A DNA stretch of 13,237 nucleotides from UBA4656 sp002405525 (GTDB lineage Bacteria > Pseudomonadota > Gammaproteobacteria > Xanthomonadales > Ahniellaceae): assembly GCA_036723735.1 (NCBI GenBank), contig DAIMGT010000087.1:1-13237 (forward strand), given 5' to 3'. The position numbers were made by a program, and so were the translations under genes. This document shows, one piece after another, positions 6,197-13,237 of this stretch. Below the pieces are notes generated by a model. That model was not told the DNA's origin and ran no database searches. It was given only the letters and a program-made list of their open reading frames with translations. The stretch's first letter is position 1. Each line of letters begins with the position of its first letter.

Positions 6197-9100
6197 ATGG
6201 CTGCAATCCGGCTGTTCCTGTCCCTGCTGCTGCTTGCGGCCACGATCCCGGCATCGGCTCAGCCGGCTTTCACCGTCCAGCCGGGCACCTCCGGCGCCTG
6301 GTTCGATCCGGCGAAGGACGGTCAGGGCTTCATCTTCCAGGTGATCGACGCGCGCACCGCGCTGACCGTCTGGTACACCTTCGACCCGCAGGGCAACCAG
6401 GCCTACCTCGTCGGCGTGGGCGAGATCCAGGGCAACCGGGTGGTGATGACGAACCTTACCCGCACCCGGGGCGGACGCTGGGGTGCGGCGTTCAACGCGA
6501 CCCAGGTGGTCCGCGAGGACTGGGGCGACATCACCTTCACCTTCGCGAACTGCGACCGGGCCACCGTCGTCTATTCGCCGGGCAGCAGCGGCTGGCCGGC
6601 CGACACGCTCAACCTGCAGCGGCTGACCGCGCCGCGCGGCGTCGGCTGCAGCAACGCGGCGCCGGCCGACGCGCCCAAGTTCCTGCAGGGCGCGATCACC
6701 GGTGCCTGGTTCGACCCCGCCCGCGACGGCGAGGGCTGGCTGGTGGAGGTCATCAGCCCCGATCTCGCCGTCGCGTACTGGTTCACCTACACGCCCGATG
6801 GCCGCCAGGCATGGATCGGTGGCCTTGGACGGATCGTCAACGGCTCGATCATCGTCGACGAGGCCACACAGCCGATCGGTGGCCGTTTCGGTCCGGCGTT
6901 CAACCCGGCGCAGGTGCAGCGTCGCCCGTGGGGTGCTTTCGCGTTGACCGTGAGCGGCTGCCGCACGGCGGTCGCGTCTTCGTTCGGGCCGTCCGACTAC
7001 CCGCCGTTCCAGTACGCGAACGTCCAGCAGCTCACCAGCATCGCGGGCACGCAGCCGTGCGCGTTCACGGTCGGCAGCTTCGCCCTCTCCGGCAGCGGCC
7101 GGGCGCTGCCGAACACGGCGATCGATGGCGATGTCAACAATCCCGAAGTCGCCAACCGGGACAACGACACGCCGGTACAGGTGCAGGCGCTGCCCAGTCC
7201 GGTCGTGGTCTCGGGCTACGCGACGGCGCGCGCCACCGGTCGGACGGGCGATCGCTTCGCCGCGTCGACCGACGTGTTCGATGCCTATCGCCTGAACCTC
7301 GCCCAGGGCCAGGCGCTGACGCTGGCGGTATCCGACTGGAACCCCGGCGCGCAGACCTCGGTCGACCTCGACCTCCTGCTCTACCGCGCAGGCGATCCGA
7401 GCACGCCGGTCGCCAGCGCGCTGGGTACCGGGCCGACCGAAGTGATCAATGTCGGTCAGTCCGGCAGTTATGACGTGGTGGTCACGGCGGTCGCCGGTGC
7501 TTCGAACTACGTGCTCAGCACCGCGACGTCGGCGCCACGCGCGCTGACCGGCGCGATGGCGCTCGAGTATGCGATGCGCGCCGATGAAGTGGTGGTCGAC
7601 TTCGATGCGCCGCCCGGCGACCCGGTGCCGCCGGAGCGGCGCGCTGCCGGCCTGGGCATGAAGGCGCGGGGCGGCGGCGGAGGCATGCCCGCTTTGCTGC
7701 AGGTCACCGATCGGAGCAAGGCGCTCGGCAGGCTCGCGAAATCGCCCGACCCTCTCGCTGCAGCGGGATGGGGGCTGTCGGTTGCCGCGCGCGCGCACTG
7801 GGACACGATCCGCATCGTGAAGGGCTTGCGGGCGCGCCCGGACGTTCTCGCCAGCGACCCCAACTACGAGATGGCGCTGCGCTCGGTGCGCACGCCCAAC
7901 GACCCGGGCTACCCGTTCCAGTGGCATTACGACCAGATCAACCTGCCGCAGGCTTGGAACCTGGCGACCGGCAGCCGCAACGTGGTCGCGGCGGTGATCG
8001 ATTCCGGCGTCGGCAACCTGCTCTCCGGATCGCCGCATCCGGACATCGTCGGCAACATCGACTACTCGCTGGGCTGGAACTTCGCGCGGCCGGGGCTGGC
8101 CGCCGGCAACGACGGCAGCGATCCCAGCTTCCACGGCACGCACGTCGCGGGCACTGTCGCCGCCGACGGCAACAACGCCACCGGCGTCACCGGCGTGAAC
8201 TGGCAGGCGACCATCATGCCCATCGTCTACGGCAGCGCCGGCAGTTTCGGGTTCATCCAGGGTCCGCTGCGCTGGGCGGCAGGACTGACGCCCAATGGCA
8301 CGCCGACCCAGCCGACGCGCCGTGCGGCGGTGGCCAACCTCAGCTACGGCAGCGATTTCCGCCCGTGCTCGCAAACCGAGCAGCAGGCGGTGAGCGCCGC
8401 GCGCCAGGCCGGGTTGATCATGGTCGTGGCCAGCGGCAACAACAACACCTTCCTGCCCGGCTCCCCGGACAGTTGCGAGGGCGTGGTCAACGTGAGCGCC
8501 GTGAACCGGCAGGGCGTGCTCGCGTTCTATTCCAACTGCGGACCCACGATCGACGTCGCCGCGCCCGGCGGCGAGATCGGGCAGCCGTTCGAACTGCCGG
8601 ACCGCGACGAATTCCCGCAGTTCGCGAACGCGCGATGCCAAGCCACTCCCGGCCGCGTCTCGCGCGTGGAGGATCAGGTGGCGAGCACCGTGTTCCGCGG
8701 CCCGAACGGTGGACCGTTCGAGCCCACCTACGGCTTCCTGCAGGGTACCTCGATGGCCGCGCCGCATGTCACCGGCGTCGTCGCGCTGATGAAGGCCATC
8801 GCCCCGGGCATGACGCCCGACCAGTTCGACCAGCTGCTCGCCGCGGGACGCCTGACCCGCGACCTCGCCAACAACGGCGCCAACGAGCGCGACGACGCGT
8901 ACGGCTACGGCCTCATCGACGCCTACAAGGCGGTGCTGGAAGCGCGTGCGCTGGCCGGCGCGGCGGCGGCGCCCGCGGTGGTGCTCGCCGCCCCGACGAG
9001 CTTCACCTTCGCCATCGCCGACAACAGCCAGCGGCTGGTGCTGTCGGCCGGCGGCGGCGGTGCGGTACAGGTTTCCGCGGTGACCGACGATGCCCCATGG

Positions 9101-9688
9101 CTGAATGTCGTCGCGGTCGGGACCAATGCCCAGGGACTGGGCAACTACGACCTGGTGGTTTCGCGCGCCGGCCTGCCGGCCGCGGACTATCGGGCCACGG
9201 TCACGGTGCAGGCCGGTGCCGCCGGCACGCTGCGCATTCCCGTCAGCTTGCGCGTGGGCCAGGACAGCGTGCCGGGCGATGCCGGGACCGTTTACGCGCT
9301 GGCGCTGGACCTGGCCACGCTGGTGCCGGTCGGCGAGGCCTCCACGAATGCGGCCAACGGCTACCGCTACAGCATCGGCAACCGCTTTCCCGGCGCCTAC
9401 GCGCTGCTGATCGGGAGCGACAACGACAATGACGGACAGATCTGCGACGAGGGCGAGAACTGCGGCATCTATCCATCGATCGGCGAGCCGCAGCCGGTGC
9501 TGGTGGGCAACGCTCCCATCAGCCTCGGCATCACGTTGATCGAGCCCGATCTCAGCGGCTTGGGCGCTTCCCCCACCGGCAGTGCGCCGGTGGCGAGCGC
9601 GAACCTGCGCGCGATCGCGCCGGGAGCGGTGGCGGCGGCGGGTGTTCGCGATCGACTCGTGCGACGCAGCGCTTCGGCGGCGGACTGA
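6197..9688 (+). CDS. secreted multi-domain subtilisin-family (S8) serine protease
   Basis: This 1163-residue exported protease has a signal peptide at 1-21 (ASA|QP). Two tandem copies of a Trp/Tyr-rich module start at about 30 and 166, with the near-identical openings GAWFDPAKDGQGF and GAWFDPARDGEGW, followed by WYTFDPQGNQ or WFTYTPDGRQ. Residues about 298-446 resemble a pre-peptidase C-terminal (PPC) beta domain (VSGYA, later VDLDLLLYR and GSYDVVV). About 450-560 is prodomain-like. The S8 domain covers about 565-925, with Asp602 in VIDSGV, His649 in HGTHVAGT, oxyanion Asn748 in ASGNNN and Ser852 in GTSMAAPHVTG. An Ig/BACON-like domain follows (about 932-1022), then a DNDNDG calcium-type loop (Asp1075, 1077, 1079) beside CDEGENCG. 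The ATG follows GGAGG by 4 nt. PPC lies before the catalytic domain, although in many secreted peptidases it is C-terminal. Secretion and general protein degradation are inferred from the family. Confidence 0.93.
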   Translation: MAAIRLFLSLLLLAATIPASAQPAFTVQPGTSGAWFDPAKDGQGFIFQVIDARTALTVWYTFDPQGNQAYLVGVGEIQGNRVVMTNLTRTRGGRWGAAFNATQVVREDWGDITFTFANCDRATVVYSPGSSGWPADTLNLQRLTAPRGVGCSNAAPADAPKFLQGAITGAWFDPARDGEGWLVEVISPDLAVAYWFTYTPDGRQAWIGGLGRIVNGSIIVDEATQPIGGRFGPAFNPAQVQRRPWGAFALTVSGCRTAVASSFGPSDYPPFQYANVQQLTSIAGTQPCAFTVGSFALSGSGRALPNTAIDGDVNNPEVANRDNDTPVQVQALPSPVVVSGYATARATGRTGDRFAASTDVFDAYRLNLAQGQALTLAVSDWNPGAQTSVDLDLLLYRAGDPSTPVASALGTGPTEVINVGQSGSYDVVVTAVAGASNYVLSTATSAPRALTGAMALEYAMRADEVVVDFDAPPGDPVPPERRAAGLGMKARGGGGGMPALLQVTDRSKALGRLAKSPDPLAAAGWGLSVAARAHWDTIRIVKGLRARPDVLASDPNYEMALRSVRTPNDPGYPFQWHYDQINLPQAWNLATGSRNVVAAVIDSGVGNLLSGSPHPDIVGNIDYSLGWNFARPGLAAGNDGSDPSFHGTHVAGTVAADGNNATGVTGVNWQATIMPIVYGSAGSFGFIQGPLRWAAGLTPNGTPTQPTRRAAVANLSYGSDFRPCSQTEQQAVSAARQAGLIMVVASGNNNTFLPGSPDSCEGVVNVSAVNRQGVLAFYSNCGPTIDVAAPGGEIGQPFELPDRDEFPQFANARCQATPGRVSRVEDQVASTVFRGPNGGPFEPTYGFLQGTSMAAPHVTGVVALMKAIAPGMTPDQFDQLLAAGRLTRDLANNGANERDDAYGYGLIDAYKAVLEARALAGAAAAPAVVLAAPTSFTFAIADNSQRLVLSAGGGGAVQVSAVTDDAPWLNVVAVGTNAQGLGNYDLVVSRAGLPAADYRATVTVQAGAAGTLRIPVSLRVGQDSVPGDAGTVYALALDLATLVPVGEASTNAANGYRYSIGNRFPGAYALLIGSDNDNDGQICDEGENCGIYPSIGEPQPVLVGNAPISLGITLIEPDLSGLGASPTGSAPVASANLRAIAPGAVAAAGVRDRLVRRSASAAD

Positions 9689-10049
9689 CCACGCCGCGCC
9701 GGCGACTTGCGACGGGCCGTGCGCGCGGAGCCGATGACGCCGCGCGCAGCCGCATGCCGCAGCCGCCTGCCGGGGTGCCAGCCTCGGCCGGGCGCCCGGT
9801 GCCGGTCGGGCGCGGTCGGCAGCGGGTTCGCCGTGATTGCGTGGCGTTGGTCCGGGTACGGCGGGCACCGCAGGCAGTCGCTCGCGCACCCTTGGTCCTG
9901 GCCTTCCCCTGCGGGCGCCGGGGTTCCCGGTTTGCGCCGCGATCGCGTCGCGCGCCTGCGGAATGCCTACTCCGCGCGGGGGCCGGATGCAGCGCCCGGT
10001 CGGCAGTCTGGGGCCGCCGCCCGCGCCCGCGCCGCCCGTGGGGACGGGT
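9689..10049. other. intergenic region, no gene
   Basis: This GC-rich stretch lies between the subtilisin stop and the promoter of the Asp-box gene. It contains the 9-bp hairpin at 9720-9748 and the palindrome CCGGGCGCCCGG (9787-9798). Open frames cross it on both strands, but their composition is that of random GC-rich sequence (Arg, Ala, Pro, Gly) and none has a recognisable domain or a ribosome binding site. Confidence 0.4.
9720..9748 (+). terminator. stem-loop after the subtilisin gene, possible terminator
   Basis: TGCGCGCGG (9720-9728) pairs perfectly with CCGCGCGCA (9740-9748) over an 11-nt loop, starting 31 nt after the subtilisin stop. No T run follows, so if it ends transcription it does so in a non-canonical way, or it stabilises the 3' end after Rho-dependent termination. 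Confidence 0.35.
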
Positions 10050-10079
10050 TGGACACACTACGGGATTTTCACGTATTGT
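10050..10079 (+). promoter_or_regulatory. predicted promoter of the Asp-box gene
   Basis: TGGACA (10050-10055, five of six to the -35 consensus) and TATTGT (10074-10079, four of six to -10) are separated by 18 bp in an AT-richer island. This is the best -35/-10 pair in the window. Transcription would begin near 10086, giving a leader of about 24 nt that contains GGAG (10098-10101), 8 nt before the ATG. A small dyad, CGGGA (10061-10065) with TCCCG (10079-10083), brackets the -10 and might be an operator. Confidence 0.55.
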
Positions 10080-10109
10080 CCCGGCCCCGTGCCTTTCGGA
10101 GCCGAGTTC

Positions 10110-13100
10110 ATGCGCTTCCCGCCCGTGTTGCAGCCGCGCCGTCCGCGTCGCGTCCTTGCGTGGCTGCTGCTGGTTGCCGCCGCCTTCCTGCCCCCGGCGT
10201 GGGCGGGCGAAGAGGACACCAAGACCGTGGTGATCGACCAGTCGCGCGGCGTCGACCAGCGGGTCGACTATGCGGCGCTCACCGATCATGGTCCCTGGGA
10301 CGACCGCAACTACCAGTTGCGCAAGGAAGACCTGGCCGTGCTGCCGAAAGACGACCGCTACCTGCCGACCGTCCCGGCGTTCTTCAAGGTCATCAAGCGC
10401 AGGGAGATGATCGCGCAGGGCTTCCCGCTGATCGACATCTATCCGCGCGAGATCGACAAGGAATTCCAGTACCGGCATGGTGGCTTGCTGCAGAACGGCG
10501 AACTCAAGCTCACCGAGCGCGGACGCCACCACTACATCGGGCCGGAGAATCCGAACCCGGCCAGCCCGGGCCTGCTGGCGACGGACCCCATCGCGCGCAA
10601 CCCCGCACCGGCGCCGTGGGCTGCGCCCGTGCTCAGCGAAGGCCCCTTCGACGGCACGCTGAGCAACAACGAGACCACCATCGAGTTCCATCCGACCAAT
10701 CCGAACATCGCGATCGCCGGGTCCAACGGCAGCGGTGGCCAGCGCATGTCGTTCTCCAGCGACGGCGGCGTGACCTGGGGCAATTCGGGCGCGCTGGCGG
10801 GCACCTGCTGCGATCCCGCGATCGAATTCACCAGTAACGGCGCCATCGCGTTCGCGGCCACCCTCGGCCAGTCGGCCAGCGGCTGCGGCTTCAGCCTGTG
10901 CTCCACCGTGTACTGGTCATTCAACAACGGCCAGACCTGGCTGGGTCCGGTCCACACCTCGACCGCCAGTTCGGACAAGGAGTGGATCCATGTCGACAAG
11001 TCGCCGGGGTCGCCCTATCGCGACCGCGTGTACCTGACCTGGCACCAGGGCAACGTGATGCAGTTCGCGCGCTCGACGGCACTGCCCGTATCGGGCGGCA
11101 GCGGGCTCACCTTCGCGCCCACCATCGCGTTTTCGGCGGACGAGCGCGGCATCGGCAGCGACATCGCCACCGACCGCCAGGGCCGCGTCTACTACGTCTA
11201 CCCGAGTGTCACCACCGGGTCGGCCGAGATGTACCTGCTGCGCTCCGATGACGGCGGGCAGACCTTCGTCGATCTCGACCCCGCGCGGGCGGGACTCGGC
11301 AAGGTGATCTACGACCTGCACGGTCGCTTCGACTTCGCGATTCCCGCGATGGAGTCGCGCCGCGTGTTCATCTATGCGGTGGTCGACGTCGATCTCAGCG
11401 GCGGCCCGCGCGATGGCCGAATCTACGTGGCGTTCACCGACGAGAACCCAGGCGCGGGCAGCCCGGGCAATGGCACCGGCACCGCCGCCGCAAGCCACGG
11501 CTGGATCCGCGTGATCTACTCCGACGATCAGGGCCAGACGTGGTCGGGCGGCAGCACGCCGCACCCGCTCGCCGACCAGGTCACAGTCGACCGCTTCCAG
11601 CCGTGGATGAAGGTCGATGGTTTCGGCAACGTGCACGTCGGCTGGCAGGACACGCGCAATTCCGGCGCCGGCCTGCGCGACAAGGCCGACTGGTACTACG
11701 CGGTGTCCACCGATGGCGGCAACACCTGGCGGGAGGAGACCCGCGTGTCGTCGGTGGTGTCGCAGAACATCGCCAACGGGCAGGAGTGGGGCGACTACAA
11801 CGGTCTTGCCCTGTCGTCCGACGGCCAGACCGTGGGCATGACGTGGACCGACAACCGTATCGTGACGCCGCCATCGACCACCTCGCAGCGCTCCTTCGCC
11901 GGTCGGGTGGGCAACCTGTTCGCCGGTCCCTCGTACGCGGTCGCACTGCCCGGCGCCAGCCTCTCGCTGTGCGCGGGCGCTCCGGTGCCGCCGATCGACG
12001 TGACGCTGTCGGCGATCAACGGCTTCACCGGACAGGTCGCGCTGAGCACCCCGGGTCGCGACGCCGCGGTGTTCCCGACCGCGAACTTCACCCCCAATCC
12101 GGTCTCGCCGACGGTCAGCGGCGTGGCGTCGACGCTGCAACTCACCACGGCCGCGGGCGCCACCACCGGCGGTTACACGGTTTCCGTGCAGGGCGCCGAT
12201 GGCAGCACGCCGGCCATCGTGCGCGGCGGCACGCTGCAGATCGACGTGTCCGGCGGTCCGGTGGCCGCACCGGCGCTGACCACGCCAGCCGCTGGTGCGA
12301 CCAATGTGGCGACCGGCACCAGCTTCACCTGGAGTCCGGGCGCCAACGCCATCGACTACCTGGTCGAGATCGCCACCGATGCCGCGTTCAGCAACATCGT
12401 CGTCAGCAGCGTGACTCGGCAGACCACCTTCACCCCGACCCAGCCGCTCAATTCCGCCACGCCCTACTTCTGGCGCGTGACGGCCCGCAACGCCTGTCCG
12501 CCGGTGGAGGTGATGTTCGCCAGTGGATTCGAGCTGTCGGGCGCTGGTGGTACAGCCACCGCCAGCGGCAGCTTCACCACCCAGCCGGCGCCGGGTGACT
12601 GCCCGACCGGCGGCACGGTCACCGACGTGCTGAGCGAAGGCTTCGAGGGCGCGGCCACCGGCTGGGTGCAGCAGGCGGGGGGCACCGGGGCCAACACGTG
12701 GGCCATCGGCACGACCTTCCCGTTCGCCGGTCTGCGCGCCCTGCGGGGCATCCCGGCGGCAACCGTGTCCGACCAGCGCTTCGTCAGCCCGACGGTGACG
12801 TTGCCGTCGGTGGGCAATGGACTGACTTTGTCCTTCATGAGCCGCCAGGAGATGGAGCGGCGCACCGCCGGTGGCTGCTGGGACGGCGGGTTCATCGAAG
12901 TCTCCACCAATGGCGGGACCACCTGGACCCAGATCACCAGCGGCCTGCTCACCGACCCCTACGACGGCGCGCTGGCATCGCCGAATCCGGCTGCGCCGGC
13001 ACCGGCCTGGTGCGGCGACCCACAGGCCTACCTGAAGTCGGTGATCGACCTGGCGCCCTACGCGGGCCAGACGGTGCAGTTCCGCTTCCGGGCGACTTCC

Positions 13101-13166
13101 GACGACACCGTCAATCGGCCTGGGGGCTGGGCGATCGACGACGTGCTGATCCGGCGTTGCAACTGA
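10110..13166 (+). CDS. secreted Asp-box (BNR) beta-propeller-like protein with Ig/Fn3 and jelly-roll-like C-terminus
   Basis: This 1018-residue exported protein has an Arg-rich N-terminus and a signal peptide (about 1-32, AWA|GE). Residues 33-190 are a unique region. About 195-620 carries Asp-boxes (S-x-D/N-x-G-x-T-W/F) at 216-223, 270-277, 379-386, 471-478 and 533-540, the pattern of sialidase-like beta propellers. No FRIP motif is seen, so sialidase activity is unsupported. About 622-716 is an Ig-like domain (INGFTGQVALS). About 720-820 is fibronectin-III-like (TPYFWRVTARNAC) and contains the segment MFASGFE (802-808). About 838-1018 begins VLSEGFEGAATGWV and resembles jelly-roll, MAM-like or choice-of-anchor-type domains; it holds a sixth Asp-box at 932-939. 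The ATG at 10110 has GGAG 8 nt upstream and begins the signal peptide; GTG at 10089 is less likely. Binding or cleavage of extracellular glycans or proteins is possible, but no catalytic set is visible. Confidence 0.82.
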   Translation: MRFPPVLQPRRPRRVLAWLLLVAAAFLPPAWAGEEDTKTVVIDQSRGVDQRVDYAALTDHGPWDDRNYQLRKEDLAVLPKDDRYLPTVPAFFKVIKRREMIAQGFPLIDIYPREIDKEFQYRHGGLLQNGELKLTERGRHHYIGPENPNPASPGLLATDPIARNPAPAPWAAPVLSEGPFDGTLSNNETTIEFHPTNPNIAIAGSNGSGGQRMSFSSDGGVTWGNSGALAGTCCDPAIEFTSNGAIAFAATLGQSASGCGFSLCSTVYWSFNNGQTWLGPVHTSTASSDKEWIHVDKSPGSPYRDRVYLTWHQGNVMQFARSTALPVSGGSGLTFAPTIAFSADERGIGSDIATDRQGRVYYVYPSVTTGSAEMYLLRSDDGGQTFVDLDPARAGLGKVIYDLHGRFDFAIPAMESRRVFIYAVVDVDLSGGPRDGRIYVAFTDENPGAGSPGNGTGTAAASHGWIRVIYSDDQGQTWSGGSTPHPLADQVTVDRFQPWMKVDGFGNVHVGWQDTRNSGAGLRDKADWYYAVSTDGGNTWREETRVSSVVSQNIANGQEWGDYNGLALSSDGQTVGMTWTDNRIVTPPSTTSQRSFAGRVGNLFAGPSYAVALPGASLSLCAGAPVPPIDVTLSAINGFTGQVALSTPGRDAAVFPTANFTPNPVSPTVSGVASTLQLTTAAGATTGGYTVSVQGADGSTPAIVRGGTLQIDVSGGPVAAPALTTPAAGATNVATGTSFTWSPGANAIDYLVEIATDAAFSNIVVSSVTRQTTFTPTQPLNSATPYFWRVTARNACPPVEVMFASGFELSGAGGTATASGSFTTQPAPGDCPTGGTVTDVLSEGFEGAATGWVQQAGGTGANTWAIGTTFPFAGLRALRGIPAATVSDQRFVSPTVTLPSVGNGLTLSFMSRQEMERRTAGGCWDGGFIEVSTNGGTTWTQITSGLLTDPYDGALASPNPAAPAPAWCGDPQAYLKSVIDLAPYAGQTVQFRFRATSDDTVNRPGGWAIDDVLIRRCN

Positions 13167-13187
13167 CCTGTCGTGGATTGGTGTCGT

Positions 13188-13237
<50 letters not shown>

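Noticed and set aside
9787..9798. Palindrome CCGGGCGCCCGG between the subtilisin and Asp-box genes
   Set aside because: It is composed only of G and C in a very GC-rich stretch, with no promoter or gene end beside it; chance is sufficient.
4715..9889. A very long minus-strand open frame running from the subtilisin gene through the intergenic region into the 4715-5815 gene
   Set aside because: Only its last 366 codons have a signal peptide, a ribosome binding site and domain-like sequence. The rest is antisense to the subtilisin gene and open only because stop codons are rare at this GC content.
10917..12140. Minus-strand open frame of about 400 codons inside the Asp-box gene
   Set aside because: No ribosome binding site, signal or motif, and the plus-strand frame is clearly the coding one, with six Asp-boxes.
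10110..13166. Annotation as a sialidase
   Set aside because: Asp-boxes alone occur in many propellers and other folds. The FRIP arginine motif and the rest of the catalytic set are not visible.

Overview
The window is about 13.2 kb of very GC-rich bacterial DNA with six protein genes. The type II NADH dehydrogenase is close to E. coli Ndh along its whole length. The exported proteins use modules that I associate with Xanthomonadales-type Gammaproteobacteria (Lysobacteraceae/Rhodanobacteraceae and relatives). That assignment is inference from protein character and base composition. The right end is a run of 50 G, so the window probably ends at a contig end.

Layout, left to right. Positions 1-223 hold a possible terminator, a perfect inverted repeat and a -10-like box in front of a Bcr/CflA-type drug efflux transporter (224-1480, +). 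Positions 1481-1985 contain no credible gene but a tight series of perfect inverted repeats (1542-1793), the most unusual non-coding feature here. A secreted chymotrypsin-fold serine protease follows on the minus strand (1986-2900). It diverges from ndh (3184-4521, +). ndh converges on a secreted two-domain protein of unknown function (4715-5815, -), which has an 18-bp perfect palindrome just upstream of its ribosome binding site. Divergent from it is a 1163-residue secreted subtilisin-family protease (6197-9688, +). Its N-terminus carries two copies of a module related to the one in its divergent neighbour. Last is a 1018-residue secreted Asp-box (BNR) protein with Ig/fibronectin-like and jelly-roll-like C-terminal domains (10110-13166, +).

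Each gene appears to be its own transcription unit. Gaps are 194-505 bp and no two genes overlap. Four of the six products carry signal peptides, so the right two thirds of the window is mainly a secretome locus: two proteases, a Tyr/Trp-rich-module protein and a multi-domain Asp-box protein. An extracellular degradation role for the set is inference; nothing in the sequence links them as one complex. Two genes (the transporter and ndh) have a TAnACT-like -10 box only 6 nt before the start codon and no Shine-Dalgarno, suggesting leaderless transcripts. The secreted-protein genes have recognisable ribosome binding sites.

I found no mobile element, tRNA, rRNA or CRISPR array. The best candidates for something undescribed are the stem-loop array at 1542-1793, the divergent gene pair sharing a module across a palindrome-containing intergenic region, and the GFE-motif segment inside the fibronectin-like domain of the last gene.
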